Source: Simiduia aestuariiviva (GTDB taxonomy: Bacteria > Pseudomonadota > Gammaproteobacteria > Pseudomonadales > Cellvibrionaceae). Taken from it: a stretch of 64,000 bases of DNA. The DNA lies in contig NZ_JACHXZ010000001.1 in assembly GCF_014192475.1 (NCBI RefSeq), positions 1 through 64,000 on the forward strand, read 5' to 3'. A program made the translations under genes and the position numbers. Shown piece by piece: positions 1 through 7,331 of this stretch. Position 1 is the first letter of the stretch, and each line of letters opens with the position of its first letter. Below the pieces are notes generated by a model that saw nothing but the letters and a program-made list of their open reading frames with translations, had not been told where the DNA came from and ran no database searches.

Positions 1-19
1 TGCCGCGAAAGACAAGGGC

Positions 20-97
20 CTAACAATGCCAGCCAAAATCGTGCGCTTCGCGCACTGGACTCGCAACAAGTTGCTCGCCTTTGCTGGCGGCGTTAGA
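20..97 (+). other. attC site 1
   Basis: Palindromic attC from the TAACAA box at 21 to the GGCGTTAGA box ending near 97. The arms pair as ATGCCAGC against GCTGGCGGCG. It belongs to a cassette whose gene lies left of the window. Confidence 0.85.
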
Positions 98-116
98 TTT
101 TTCACCAGGAGAAATT

Positions 117-656
117 ATGGAGTTCTTTAGTAAGGCGTTCGGTGCTATCGCAAGTCTCATCGCGATATTTTTTGTCATGCAAACGGTAACGGAAACCTGG
201 ACCGAATCAGTCGTATCTGATTATGAATACAAAGTGGCAATTAAAGATAAACTTGCTCTATCAGAAAAAGAAATTGATGATCTAAGAAGTAGGCTGGAGA
301 ATATTAAAAAAATGTCAGTGGATGTTTCTTCTGGAAATCCGGCTTACATGCTTGCAGCAAAAGTTGATGGAATCGCGGAAACAAATTCGAATCTTATGGG
401 TAGGATTGAAACTATTGAGTCGGCCGCGGCAATTGACCCGGCCAAGCTGATATCACTAGCTCTAATTCAAAAAGACTTGGAATCACTGGATGAACGATTT
501 TCTGAATTTAAAGAGGATCAAAAGGGTGAGCTATCTAGCATTTCATCAAGGGTGGACTCAATTATATATGGAATCTTAACCGTTGCCCTTGCCGTATTAT
601 CAATATCGTTACCGGCATTGGTAAGTTTCTTTAAGAAAAGCAAATCTAACAATTAA
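117..656 (+). CDS. Cassette-encoded membrane protein with coiled coil
   Basis: 179 aa. I chose the ATG at 117 because AGGAGA lies just upstream (107-112) and the reading frame further upstream is attC sequence. A hydrophobic segment at about residues 8-24 is followed by a long charged, heptad-like region (about 35-145) and a second membrane segment near the C-terminus (about 152-172) with a basic tail. The layout suggests a membrane-anchored coiled-coil protein with the middle part on one side of the membrane. I recognise no family. It is the first complete cassette gene in the window, between attC sites 1 and 2. It could be a structural or defence-type accessory protein, but nothing in the sequence proves a function. 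Confidence 0.75.
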   Translation: MEFFSKAFGAIASLIAIFFVMQTVTETWTESVVSDYEYKVAIKDKLALSEKEIDDLRSRLENIKKMSVDVSSGNPAYMLAAKVDGIAETNSNLMGRIETIESAAAIDPAKLISLALIQKDLESLDERFSEFKEDQKGELSSISSRVDSIIYGILTVALAVLSISLPALVSFFKKSKSNN

Positions 657-702
657 AGGCACAGGACGCGATAAAGCTGCGCCTGTGCTTTAGGCGTTAT
701 TG
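645..702 (+). other. attC site 2
   Basis: Short (about 58 bp) attC starting TCTAACAA, overlapping the stop codon of the preceding gene, and ending TAGGCGTTAT. The arms GGCACAGG and CCTGTGC pair. Confidence 0.85.
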
Positions 703-979
703 AGCCTTACCTTTTTTACGATAGGTAAGTAAAGGATTTGAATTCTAGCGCGTGCCACTGATCGGCATGCCAGCATCAAGGAATGTGCTGTATCACCATC
801 GCAGTTCCTTTCTTGGTGCCAGTAGTTAGCTCGCAGTACTGTCCACGGCATCCCTGCATTGTGGGTTGCCCTAAGTGGGTTTCAAAAGGTTTCAGGTAAG
901 GTATTCTTACCACTTAAATTGCCACTGGCTTCGCTACCGCTCCGCTTGCTAGCGTTGTAGTAGTTGCATACCGGCGGCC
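701..979 (+). repeat. Non-coding cassette, copy 1
   Basis: A cassette body of about 279 bp with no convincing gene on either strand. It is closely similar along its whole length to 2690-2969, and its first 135 bases or so match the reverse strand of 60046-60181. It contains two neat hairpins: CTTACCT paired with AGGTAAG (706-729) and GGTAAG paired with CTTACC (895-911). The second stem is kept in copy 2 by a G-U pair. Possible roles are a promoter-carrying cassette or a structured RNA. I cannot tell which from sequence alone. Confidence 0.75.
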
Positions 980-1064
980 AATAACAAGCGGCTCTTGTGC
1001 GCCGCAAAATACGCGGCGGGACGGCCTACGCTACGCTCCGGCCGCCCCAAAGCCGGGCGTTATG
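979..1064 (+). other. attC site 3
   Basis: About 86 bp, from ATAACAAGCGG to CCGGGCGTTATG, with an inner GGACGGCC/GGCCGCC arm. It is nearly identical to the attC of the second non-coding cassette at 2969-3056. Confidence 0.88.
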
Positions 1065-1077
1065 AGGAGTAGGGAAT

Positions 1078-1425
1078 TTGCATAGAACCAAGTGCAGTGC
1101 TTCGCCCTACATTTACTATATCGAATTAGATTCTGAAATCCCTATTCTCGAATCTGATATAGAAAGCTTCGTACAAGATATCAAGCAAGGGGTTGCAGTA
1201 TACGGTTATACACCGAATATAATGATTTCAACTGATGAGCCATACGATTATTGGGATTCGGTTAAGAATCTATTTTTGAAAATGGATACAGGGAAGTTAG
1301 GGATTTGCACCGACCAAGAAGTTAGCGGTTTGGTCTCCAATCTTTTGCCCCTAAATTCTAATGTTTCTATTAAATCGTATGGATATTCAGAAAAAGATGA
1401 ATGTGATAATTGGCTCAGTAAGTAG
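1078..1425 (+). CDS. Cassette-encoded hypothetical protein
   Basis: 115 aa if it starts at the TTG at 1078, which is preceded by GAGGAG and AGGG. The only upstream ATG in the neighbourhood (1062) reads into a stop after seven codons in another frame, so TTG is the best supported start. The protein is acidic, with no membrane segment or signal peptide, and looks like a small cytosolic alpha/beta protein. No family recognised. It sits alone between attC sites 3 and 4. An internal start is possible, so the N-terminus is uncertain. Confidence 0.65.
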   Translation: MHRTKCSASPYIYYIELDSEIPILESDIESFVQDIKQGVAVYGYTPNIMISTDEPYDYWDSVKNLFLKMDTGKLGICTDQEVSGLVSNLLPLNSNVSIKSYGYSEKDECDNWLSK

Positions 1426-1433
1426 AAATCCTT

Positions 1434-1508
1434 CTCATAACAAGGGTGGCCAAGGCGCGGCTATCGCCGCTGGACTCGCTAAAGCTCGCCCTTGCCACCA
1501 GCGTTATG
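1434..1508 (+). other. attC site 4
   Basis: Starts CATAACAAGGGTGGCC and ends CCACCAGCGTTATG, with GGCGCGGCTATCGCCGC in the centre. A near copy occurs in the right array at 61118-61188 on the - strand. Confidence 0.88.
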
Positions 1509-1518
1509 TATCACTCAT

Positions 1519-1971
1519 ATGAAACTCAATATTGAATATAAAGTAAAAGGAGCTGGCTGGGCAGAAGTGTCAATTTCTGATGGAACGAGGTCGGTAGATG
1601 CTGCCGTTTCATATATGCACGATAGCTTAAGTGAGCTTGCAGAAATGGCACTGTCAATAAAATCTGGCCACAGAGAAAGCAAAGTGGTTTTCATGGATGA
1701 GCCAGGAGAATTGCAGTTTTTGGTAAAAGTGGTCGGTGAAGAGGCAAGGTATGAGCTTCGTTGGTACAAGCATTGGGCTAGCTTGGGGATGGGATCCGAA
1801 TCCAAATATGAGGTTGAGTTGAAGGGGCGTTGTCCCGCTTCACGAATTATTCATCAGATAACGAACGTATTGTGGGAAATATATGATGGCGTTGGCGAAG
1901 CAGGTTATAAAAAACTCTGGTGTCAGCATGAGTTCCCTGCGAGGCTTTATCATGAACTTAAAAATACATAA
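1519..1971 (+). CDS. Cassette-encoded hypothetical protein
   Basis: 150 aa from the ATG at 1519. The frame is open further upstream but lies inside attC, so the later ATG is preferred, although no good ribosome binding site precedes it. The protein starts MKLNIEYKVKGAGWAEVSIS. Its pattern of alternating hydrophobic and polar residues suggests an N-terminal beta-sheet. Trp-rich positions occur in the second half (ELRWYKHW, LWEIYDG). No signal peptide or membrane segment. I do not recognise the family. The stop codon TAA is part of the next attC TAACAA box, so the cassette is very compact. Confidence 0.75.
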   Translation: MKLNIEYKVKGAGWAEVSISDGTRSVDAAVSYMHDSLSELAEMALSIKSGHRESKVVFMDEPGELQFLVKVVGEEARYELRWYKHWASLGMGSESKYEVELKGRCPASRIIHQITNVLWEIYDGVGEAGYKKLWCQHEFPARLYHELKNT

Positions 1972-2105
1972 CAAGTTGCTGCAGTACGTTCCGGCGCTTC
2001 GCGCCTCCACCGGACAGTCAAAGAGTTGCGCCTTTTGTGCATTTGCTTCGCAAAGTATCACACAAAAGCCACAACCCTTTGCCTGCCGCTGAGCAAGGCG
2101 TTACA
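1966..2105 (+). other. attC site 5 (long)
   Basis: About 140 bp, from CATAACAAGTTGCTGCAG to GAGCAAGGCGTTAC. Its length resembles Vibrio VCRs, with extended inner arms (TTTGTGCATTTGCTTCGC and complement). Confidence 0.8.
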
Positions 2106-2120
2106 TTCCTATGAGAAACT

Positions 2121-2585
2121 ATGCAAACGTATAAAAATAAGCCAGATGTATTGGAATTAGTTGTTGGTAAGACTTTCTTAACAATGGTCTCAATCAAGAA
2201 TATTGAATATCCGTTTGGAAAAAGTAATGAGGAGTACTGTTACTTTAATGATGTTCTTATTGGTGAAATATCTGGTAGTGCTGAACTAGGGAAAGTTTAC
2301 TACGAAGGCCTAAATACAAAATATGAAGGCAGAGTTGTAATAAAGTTAACACCCATGGTTTCAAAAAATGAATATTTACTCTGCCCTAAATATGATGATT
2401 TCAATAAAGCATTAAAAACCTTGCTAGATATGACTAATGATTTCACTCTGATTTGCGAGGCTGATTGTGATCAAAACAAAGTAAAAGAAGAGTCAGATTT
2501 GGAGAAAGTACTTCTTCAATTAAAAGGCTTCTGTATTGGTGAGCACTATGATTGCCCAACATTTATTCAACGAAACGAAATGTAA
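2121..2585 (+). CDS. Cassette-encoded hypothetical protein
   Basis: 154 aa starting at the ATG at 2121. The ATG ten bases upstream is in another frame and stops quickly. Codon use is strongly AT-rich compared with the core genes. No signal peptide or membrane span. The first half is beta-rich (NIEYPFGKSNEEYCYFND, followed by VYYEGLNTKYEGRVVIKL) and the C-terminal part is acidic and cysteine-containing. No family recognised. It lies between a long VCR-type attC and attC site 6. Confidence 0.75.
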   Translation: MQTYKNKPDVLELVVGKTFLTMVSIKNIEYPFGKSNEEYCYFNDVLIGEISGSAELGKVYYEGLNTKYEGRVVIKLTPMVSKNEYLLCPKYDDFNKALKTLLDMTNDFTLICEADCDQNKVKEESDLEKVLLQLKGFCIGEHYDCPTFIQRNEM

Positions 2586-2691
2586 CAAGTTTGTGCACAG
2601 GACTTAATTTCCGTTACACTTTTTGCCATTGCTTCGCAATTATACGGCAAAAGGCTCCACTACAATTAAGCATGTGACAAAGGCGTTATTG
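2580..2691 (+). other. attC site 6
   Basis: About 112 bp, from ATGTAACAAGTTTGTG to GACAAAGGCGTTATTG. The inner arms around TTTTTGCC...GGCAAAAGG are paired. Confidence 0.82.
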
Positions 2692-2969
2692 AGCCAAACC
2701 TTTTTCAGGATAAATAGGCTAAGGGATTGAATCCAAGTGCGTGCCATTGATCGGCATGCCGGCATCAGGGAATGTGCTGTATCACCATCGCAGTTCCTTT
2801 CCTGGTGCCAGTAGTTAGCCTTCAGTGTTGGCCAAGGCATGCCAAAATTATGGTTTGCCCTAAGTGGGTTTCAAAAGGTGTCAGGTAAGGTATTCTTGCC
2901 ATTAAACCAGCCACTGGCTGCGCGATCGCTCCGCTTAACAGCGTTGTAGCAAGTGCAAGCCGTGGCTCC
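2690..2969 (+). repeat. Non-coding cassette, copy 2
   Basis: Second copy of the gene-less cassette at 701-979. It shares long identical stretches, for example around GTGCTGTATCACCATCGCAG and GCCCTAAGTGGGTTTCAAAA. The hairpin at 2884-2900 is GGTAAG/CTTGCC; relative to copy 1 one A-T pair has become a G-U pair that keeps the stem in RNA. The first hairpin of copy 1 is not preserved here. Short frames on the - strand (66 and 72 codons) are open in this copy, but I regard them as chance. Confidence 0.75.
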
Positions 2970-3056
2970 AATAACAAGCGGCTCTTGTACGCCGCTAAAT
3001 ACGCGGCGGGACGGCCTACGCTATGCTCCGGCCGCCCCAAAGCCGGGCGTTATGTG
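2969..3056 (+). other. attC site 7
   Basis: ATAACAAGCGGCTCTTG to CCGGGCGTTATG, almost identical to attC site 3, so the body and attC of the non-coding cassette travel together. Confidence 0.88.
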
Positions 3057-3085
3057 TTGATGCAGATCGATGAAAGGGTACGCTA

Positions 3086-3274
3086 ATGTACGGTAAGGGT
3101 TATATTTATGGTCTTGGCGCAGCTTTCATTTTGTGGCTTGTAATCAGCCAAATAGATAAGCGTTATTACAAAAAGAAGCTTGAATTACTCAGAAAGCAAC
3201 TCGGAAAAAGGGAGGAGCAAGCGAAAAAGCCTGTAGAAGATGGCTTGTCCAAAACTGAAGATACAAGCAAATGA
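3086..3274 (+). CDS. Small cassette-encoded single-span membrane protein
   Basis: 62 aa. The ATG at 3086 is preceded by GAAAGGG at a workable distance. Residues about 5-22 form one membrane span (YGLGAAFILWLVISQI). A strongly charged lysine/glutamate-rich tail follows (about 25-55) that could form a short coiled coil. The positive-inside rule would put the tail in the cytoplasm. No family recognised. Small membrane proteins are common in integron cassettes. It follows the second non-coding cassette, which might supply transcription. Confidence 0.65.
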   Translation: MYGKGYIYGLGAAFILWLVISQIDKRYYKKKLELLRKQLGKREEQAKKPVEDGLSKTEDTSK

Positions 3275-3284
3275 TCAAGACTAC

Positions 3285-3356
3285 ACATAACAAACGCAAC
3301 CAAAACGGGCCGCCGCCCTCGACTCGCTCCGCTCGCGTTTGTTGCGGGCGTTATGC
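3285..3356 (+). other. attC site 8
   Basis: 72 bp, CATAACAAACGCAACC to TGTTGCGGGCGTTATG. The same sequence type recurs at 4223, 4660 and, reversed, at 62001-62071 in the right array. Confidence 0.9.
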
Positions 3357-3724
3357 ACTTAAAGCACATGGATGAAGATAAATTAGTACTGATCGGACTG
3401 GAAGTCTGTAGGCTTCTTCATGGCGGGAGATATGGCGATATTGCGAACCAATATGGGTATGCGGTAGCAATTGATCAAAGTGCAGCCGACGCAATCGAAG
3501 AGGATTATACAAAAGCCGTTTTAGAGTCAGGATATGATGGTTCCTCCAAAGCTGATGTGTCCGTCAAGCGATTTGGGAAAAGTTCTACTGGGATAAAAGC
3601 ACTGATAGAGTGCGACCTAATTGGAAAGAATGGATCAGGGATTTTGGTGGAGTTGATTCTATCTGCTACGGGTGTTGTATATCTTGAGCAAGTATCCAGT
3701 TACGGGAGAGAAGCAGATGCATAA
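3353..3724 (+). CDS. Cassette-encoded hypothetical protein
   Basis: 123 aa from the ATG at 3353, which lies inside the attC end box (GTTATGCAC). A second in-frame ATG at 3368 (MDEDKLVLIGLEV) could be the real start. Neither has a clear ribosome binding site. The protein has an N-terminal helix, a Gly/Tyr-rich stretch (GGRYGDIANQYGYAVAI) and a beta-rich C-terminal half ending GVVYLEQVSSYGREADA. No signal peptide or membrane span. Family not recognised. Confidence 0.7.
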   Translation: MHLKHMDEDKLVLIGLEVCRLLHGGRYGDIANQYGYAVAIDQSAADAIEEDYTKAVLESGYDGSSKADVSVKRFGKSSTGIKALIECDLIGKNGSGILVELILSATGVVYLEQVSSYGREADA

Positions 3725-3777
3725 CAAACGCAAGCATCCGACTCGCTACGCTCCCGGCTGTTGCGGGCGTTATGCAG
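3718..3777 (+). other. attC site 9
   Basis: Short attC (about 60 bp), ATGCATAACAAACGC to TTGCGGGCGTTATGC. Confidence 0.88.
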
Positions 3778-3785
3778 AATTAGAC

Positions 3786-4229
3786 ATGGACTGGATTAAC
3801 GAAGCGAAGCGGATATTCCGCATAGAAAAGCCCGAGCACTTCACTAATTACACACACTGTGAAGAATGCGAGGAGCACGATCAAACTTTAAATAGATCGA
3901 CTATTGATTCGATCGGTTTAGATGAATTGGGCAATCCTGGCTGGAACCCAATTTGCTTTTCCTCAGTGGAAGGTAAGAAATACTACATGCCATCGTTTAT
4001 CCGCTTAAGCTTGGAAACGATGCATAGTGAGTTCTACTTGGGTCAGCTACTTTCTTGCCTTGAAGGAGATGGCAAGGAGAATAAATTATACTGTGCTTGC
4101 AATGCTGAGCAGCGTAGCTTCATCACAGATTTTATTGAGTACATCATATTGCATCACACTGAGCAACTTGAGGCCAATGGTTGTGAAATGGAAGCCCTAA
4201 AAGTTCAAGGAATTTGGTCAAATGCATAA
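3786..4229 (+). CDS. DUF6714-like cassette protein
   Basis: 147 aa from the ATG at 3786. The open frame upstream belongs to attC and the previous gene. A conserved-looking motif HCEECEEHDQ (about residues 20-29) is followed by GLDELGNPGWNPICF and YYMPSFIRL. From memory this pattern fits the uncharacterised DUF6714 family, but I could not search. The Cys/His cluster could bind metal. No signal peptide. The cassette gene at 5435 has the same order of elements (CPHCYYLRND, then a W-containing helix, then a long helical C-terminus) and may be a distant relative. Function unknown. Confidence 0.7.
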   Translation: MDWINEAKRIFRIEKPEHFTNYTHCEECEEHDQTLNRSTIDSIGLDELGNPGWNPICFSSVEGKKYYMPSFIRLSLETMHSEFYLGQLLSCLEGDGKENKLYCACNAEQRSFITDFIEYIILHHTEQLEANGCEMEALKVQGIWSNA

Positions 4230-4295
4230 CAAACGCAACCAAAACGGGCTATCGCCCTCGACTTGCTACGCTCGCGTTTGTTGCGGGCGTTAAGA
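4223..4295 (+). other. attC site 10
   Basis: ATGCATAACAAACGCAACC to TTGCGGGCGTTAAG, same family as attC site 8. The end box is GTTAAG here. Confidence 0.9.
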
Positions 4296-4299
4296 GTTT

Positions 4300-4665
4300 A
4301 TGAGGCCAGCAGTAAAACTAATAGATAAATATCTTGCGAAGGAAAAGCTTCGTAATGTATTGAGTATTTGTTTTGTTGTTATTCCGCTGTTGGCTACGGT
4401 CGTTTACCTAGTTCTAGAAAGCAGGGGTAGGGATTTCACCATCTATCAAGTTGAGGGAGAAATTCTTGAATTGGCTGCAATGCAAAGTAAGTATAAGCAC
4501 TACTATAGCTATAAGGTGCGCTTGGATTCTGGAAAAATTGTTCTTGCTACTTCACCTGGAATGATAAGTTTCACTCCAGGTGATAGATTTAAGCTTGAGA
4601 AAATCGAGACTTTAAGTAAAGAAAGATACCTCTACTCAATAGCTGGAAAGTCAAATGGCTCTTAA
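4300..4665 (+). CDS. Cassette-encoded membrane protein
   Basis: 121 aa from the ATG at 4300, immediately after the attC end. One membrane span at about residues 20-40 (SICFVVIPLLATVVYLVLES), preceded by a basic N-terminus. A soluble, beta-rich domain follows (YKHYYSYKVRLDSGKIVLAT, then PGMISFTPGDRF). The layout is that of a single-pass protein with the C-terminal domain outside the cytoplasm. It recalls the DUF3592-type cassette protein at 60286 in the right array only in general design. Family not assigned. Confidence 0.7.
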   Translation: MRPAVKLIDKYLAKEKLRNVLSICFVVIPLLATVVYLVLESRGRDFTIYQVEGEILELAAMQSKYKHYYSYKVRLDSGKIVLATSPGMISFTPGDRFKLEKIETLSKERYLYSIAGKSNGS

Positions 4666-4731
4666 CAAACGCAACCAAACCGGCCTATCGGCCTCGACTC
4701 GCTACGCTCGCGTTTGTTGCGGGCGTTATGT
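4660..4731 (+). other. attC site 11
   Basis: CTTAACAAACGCAACC to TTGCGGGCGTTATG, same family as sites 8 and 10. Confidence 0.9.
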
Positions 4732-4743
4732 TGAAAGGGCTCG

Positions 4744-4983
4744 ATGAAGAAGATTAGTGTTAGGCATTTTGCGTCGAAGACCGTTCCATATAGAAGGACA
4801 GTGGACTGGGAATCTTCCCTAGTCGAAATTTTCGTAGGTTTAATGCTGGGTGTCTTTGCCTGGATTGGATACTCAGGTGGCCTAGGCCTGCTATTTGTAC
4901 TTTGTGCTATTGGTCTAATTATTTGTTTGTTATCTTTTCTTCACCGCGTTTATCTTTGGGTAAGGTATGGTTGGCAAAGCTAG
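4744..4983 (+). CDS. Small cassette-encoded two-span membrane protein
   Basis: 79 aa from the ATG at 4744, with GAAAGGG upstream at a suitable spacing. Two membrane segments, about residues 28-45 and 48-66, are joined by a Gly-rich turn (YSGGLGLL). The basic N-terminus and the C-terminal VRYGWQS suggest both ends are cytoplasmic. No recognised family. It is the smallest two-span protein of the array. Confidence 0.68.
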   Translation: MKKISVRHFASKTVPYRRTVDWESSLVEIFVGLMLGVFAWIGYSGGLGLLFVLCAIGLIICLLSFLHRVYLWVRYGWQS

Positions 4984-4988
4984 TTCAA

Positions 4989-5078
4989 ACATAACAAGCG
5001 GTTCTAGTCACCGCACAAAAAACGTGCGGCTGGGACGGCCTACGCTGACGCTCCGGCCGCCCCTAAACCGGGCGTTAG
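4989..5078 (+). other. attC site 12
   Basis: CATAACAAGCGGTTCTAG to AACCGGGCGTTAG. Close relative of the right-array attC at 60732-60822. Confidence 0.88.
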
Positions 5079-5095
5079 TAGCTAAAAGACTGAAC

Positions 5096-5368
5096 ATGAA
5101 TCATACAGAGTGTGTGGCCAATACAGAGTCAGTTTTAATTGGACTGTCTGAAGTAGCGAATGTCCCATATATAAAGGGCGACTTCTCTCGCTTTGAAGAT
5201 GAATTTGTGAGCTCTGGCCAGGAAGAAGCACGTTTCATTCTGAAAGACGGTGGTTTTGAAATATCAGTTCTTTTGGAGAAGTATGAGGGCTACTTTTTTG
5301 TATCCATAGCTGGTGAAGGTGAACGATTTGAAAAAGCCAGAGACTATCTTGTCTCAAGTAGGAGTTGA
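5096..5368 (+). CDS. Cassette-encoded hypothetical protein
   Basis: 90 aa from the ATG at 5096. The frame stays open through the attC and the end of the previous gene, which is not expected to be coding. The N-terminal part is helical (ESVLIGLSEVANV). The rest looks like a small alpha/beta sandwich (EARFILKDGGFEISVLLEKY, then YFFVSIAGEGERF). Acidic, soluble, no signal peptide. Family not recognised. Confidence 0.65.
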   Translation: MNHTECVANTESVLIGLSEVANVPYIKGDFSRFEDEFVSSGQEEARFILKDGGFEISVLLEKYEGYFFVSIAGEGERFEKARDYLVSSRS

Positions 5369-5370
5369 GG

Positions 5371-5428
5371 CTACTAACAAACGCAGGCAGGCGACGCAAA
5401 ATGCGCGCGCCTGCTACCGGCGTTATGC
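5371..5428 (+). other. attC site 13
   Basis: Short attC, CTACTAACAAACGCAGG to CTACCGGCGTTATGC, with CAGGCAGGCG and CGCGCGCCTG arms. Confidence 0.86.
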
Positions 5429-5434
5429 AAAATC

Positions 5435-5908
5435 ATGAACACAGAGAAGTTACTAATTGAAATTGATAAGTCATTCCCGTTTGTGAAAAAACCGCAAGGG
5501 CTTGAGTTGTCATTTCATAAAGATGATTGTCCGCATTGTTACTACTTGCGTAATGATATGGAGAAATATAGCGAGCAAATACCCAAAGATGGGTTGAGGT
5601 GGCTACACAATGAGCTGTCCTGTCTTTCCTCGAAAGGATTACTTTGGGTGCTGCCATCACTACTGAGATATTGTGTCCAAGCGAACGATACGTATGATGG
5701 TTTGGAAACGGAATTTCTTATTTATCATTTATCTCCAGACCTAAAATACCAAAAAGATGCTATTAAGCAGCTTTCCTTGTTTTCTAAAGAGCAAGTTGGC
5801 TGTTTAAAAATGTTTCTAGATTGGTGTAAAAATCATGAACACTGGTCCGAATACTGCTGTGAAGAGATTAGTCGGGCCATTATGTTTTTGGAAGGTGTAA
5901 ATGCATAA
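5435..5908 (+). CDS. Cassette-encoded hypothetical protein, possibly DUF6714-related
   Basis: 157 aa from the ATG at 5435. It carries CPHCYYLRND near residue 33, then RWLHNELSCLSSKGLLWVLP and a helical C-terminus ending in FLDWCKNHEHW. The order of a CxxC motif, a W-containing middle part and a long helix matches the product of 3786, so I suspect a distant relationship; this is inference by eye. Cysteine-rich (eight or more Cys), soluble, no signal peptide. Function unknown. Confidence 0.7.
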   Translation: MNTEKLLIEIDKSFPFVKKPQGLELSFHKDDCPHCYYLRNDMEKYSEQIPKDGLRWLHNELSCLSSKGLLWVLPSLLRYCVQANDTYDGLETEFLIYHLSPDLKYQKDAIKQLSLFSKEQVGCLKMFLDWCKNHEHWSEYCCEEISRAIMFLEGVNA

Positions 5909-6015
5909 CAAAGCTGTCATTGGGACATTTTTTGCTGCGCTCCGTTTTGGGGTGGCTTCGCCACTGTACCCCAAAACTCCACTACACAAAAATGCCCCAT
6001 ACAGCGGCGTTAAGT
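5902..6015 (+). other. attC site 14 (long)
   Basis: About 114 bp, ATGCATAACAAAGCTGTC to ACAGCGGCGTTAAG. Inner arms GGGACATTTTT / AAAAATGCCCC and CGTTTTGGGG / CCCCAAAAC give a VCR-like extended fold. Confidence 0.85.
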
Positions 6016-6024
6016 GTAATAAGC

Positions 6025-6486
6025 ATGAAGCTAAGTATTGAAGAGTTTGTTAAAACCGGGAAGTTTGGTCCAGTCCAAATTGGAATGTCGAAACCGGAAA
6101 TAATTGAATTTCTTGGTGAGGCCGACTCTGATAACGATATGGATCAAAACGGATCTATCTTAATATATGGATGGTATGAGCTATTTATAAATTCCGAAGA
6201 TAGATTGTACTCGATACAAAATGATAACTATGATCCGAAATACCCGGAAACATATATCTTTCAAAATAGTAAATTCGAAATCGATCCATGGATTTTGAAT
6301 AATAGCACCTGCCAAAATATAGAGAGTATTTCCAGTAAACTAAAAAACAGCGGCATAAGATTTTGTTTAGAGGAATACTATGGTCGCATCGTTATTAAAG
6401 CAGATAGCGGAGTCATTATTGACTTCGAGGAAGATGAAAACGAAATCGGCCTTCGGGAGCTAATTGGAATAAGATATTGGCCATAG
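6025..6486 (+). CDS. Cassette-encoded hypothetical protein
   Basis: 153 aa from the ATG at 6025, close after the attC end. The N-terminal motif GPVQIGMSKPEIIEFLGEAD resembles the Gly-Met...Leu-Gly-Glu helix-turn seen in many small bacterial proteins of unknown function, including some immunity-like ones. The remainder is acidic and beta-rich with several Tyr/Trp (GWYELFINSEDRLYSIQ). No signal peptide. Family not assigned. AT-rich codon use. Confidence 0.72.
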   Translation: MKLSIEEFVKTGKFGPVQIGMSKPEIIEFLGEADSDNDMDQNGSILIYGWYELFINSEDRLYSIQNDNYDPKYPETYIFQNSKFEIDPWILNNSTCQNIESISSKLKNSGIRFCLEEYYGRIVIKADSGVIIDFEEDENEIGLRELIGIRYWP

Positions 6487-6492
6487 TAAAAA

Positions 6493-6592
6493 CACTTAAC
6501 AAAGCAACCCAGCGCCCACAAACCGCAAAAAGCGCGGTTTGTGGTGGACTCGCTACACGTTTTTTCGCTCGCCGCTGGTTGCGGCGTTATGC
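6493..6592 (+). other. attC site 15
   Basis: CACTTAACAAAGCAACCC to TTGCGGCGTTATGC, with a strong inner hairpin CCACAAACCGC / GCGGTTTGTGG. Confidence 0.88.
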
Positions 6593-6613
6593 AATATAGG
6601 AGAACTTACCAAG

Positions 6614-7201
6614 ATGGGAAGAATGGTTTGCCTTTTCATTATGATATTTTTGATATCCTGTTCAAACAAAGAAGGTTATCGCTGTGAAAAAAGGAATGTT
6701 TGTCCGGAAGGCGCTCTTTTTGAGGCAAAAACTGCTTTGCGTAAAAAAGATATGATGGCTTTTTTTGAAACAATCACTGATAAAGAGGTTAGGGCTAAGT
6801 TAAAAAATTCTATTGGTTTGTGTTCTTCTCTAAAGTTGGATCAAGTTAAAAAATACGGTTATAAAGAATCTACGGACTGTGAGTTGATTCTAAATAACTA
6901 TGGATGGATTGAACCAGAATATCAGCATCCTAGCGAAATAACTGGGCTTTGGGAGTCGGCAATAATGAGAATATCAGAACCCAGGAAAATGCTGTATGAG
7001 TTGGAAATAAATCATCGTAAACATTCTAATGCTTCAAGTTTTGTGTGGCGTTACCTAGAGCCTGTAAAAATTATAGAAACTGTAGAGGATGGAAATACCG
7101 CTTATTCAGTAGTGGATTGGGGCGGAGAAAAAACTAAGCTACTTTATTATAATACTGAAGCCGGCTGGCAGTTCGAGCAAGCGCCATGGGAAGCGTACTA
7201 G
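6614..7201 (+). CDS. Cassette-encoded lipoprotein
   Basis: 195 aa from the ATG at 6614, with TAGGAG about 11 bases upstream; an in-frame ATG at 6623 is also possible. The N-terminus MVCLFIMIFLISC is a clear type II signal peptide with the lipobox ending in Cys, so the protein should be lipid-anchored in the periplasm or outer membrane. The mature part begins SNKEGYRCEKRNVCPEGAL and includes a predicted helical region and a Trp-rich C-terminus (YNTEAGWQFEQAPWEAY). No family recognised; the end recalls DUF4878/NTF2-like lipoproteins only weakly. Confidence 0.75.
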   Translation: MGRMVCLFIMIFLISCSNKEGYRCEKRNVCPEGALFEAKTALRKKDMMAFFETITDKEVRAKLKNSIGLCSSLKLDQVKKYGYKESTDCELILNNYGWIEPEYQHPSEITGLWESAIMRISEPRKMLYELEINHRKHSNASSFVWRYLEPVKIIETVEDGNTAYSVVDWGGEKTKLLYYNTEAGWQFEQAPWEAY

Positions 7202-7331
7202 TGCATAACAATGCCCATCAGGCTCGCCCGCAAGCGGGCTGGACCTCCGTTCCGGCGCTCGTTTTGCGGTCGTCGCTAACGCTACCGCAAAACAATCACC
7301 TCCACTGCGGCCCCTGTGGGCGGCGTTATGC
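7202..7331 (+). other. attC site 16 (long)
   Basis: About 130 bp, GTGCATAACAATGCCC to GGGCGGCGTTATGC, with inner arms GTTTTGCGGT / ACCGCAAAAC. VCR-length. Confidence 0.87.

Noticed and set aside
13-97. attC palindromes as terminators
   Set aside because: They lack T-runs and carry the TAACAA and GCGTTA boxes; integron sites explain them better.
2640-2840. 66-codon frame on - in the non-coding cassette, with a partial match in the frame at 60010-60234
   Set aside because: The shared stretch (ANYWHQERNC...) follows the conserved DNA, but the reading frame is broken in copy 1 and runs against the cassette direction. Not supported as a gene.
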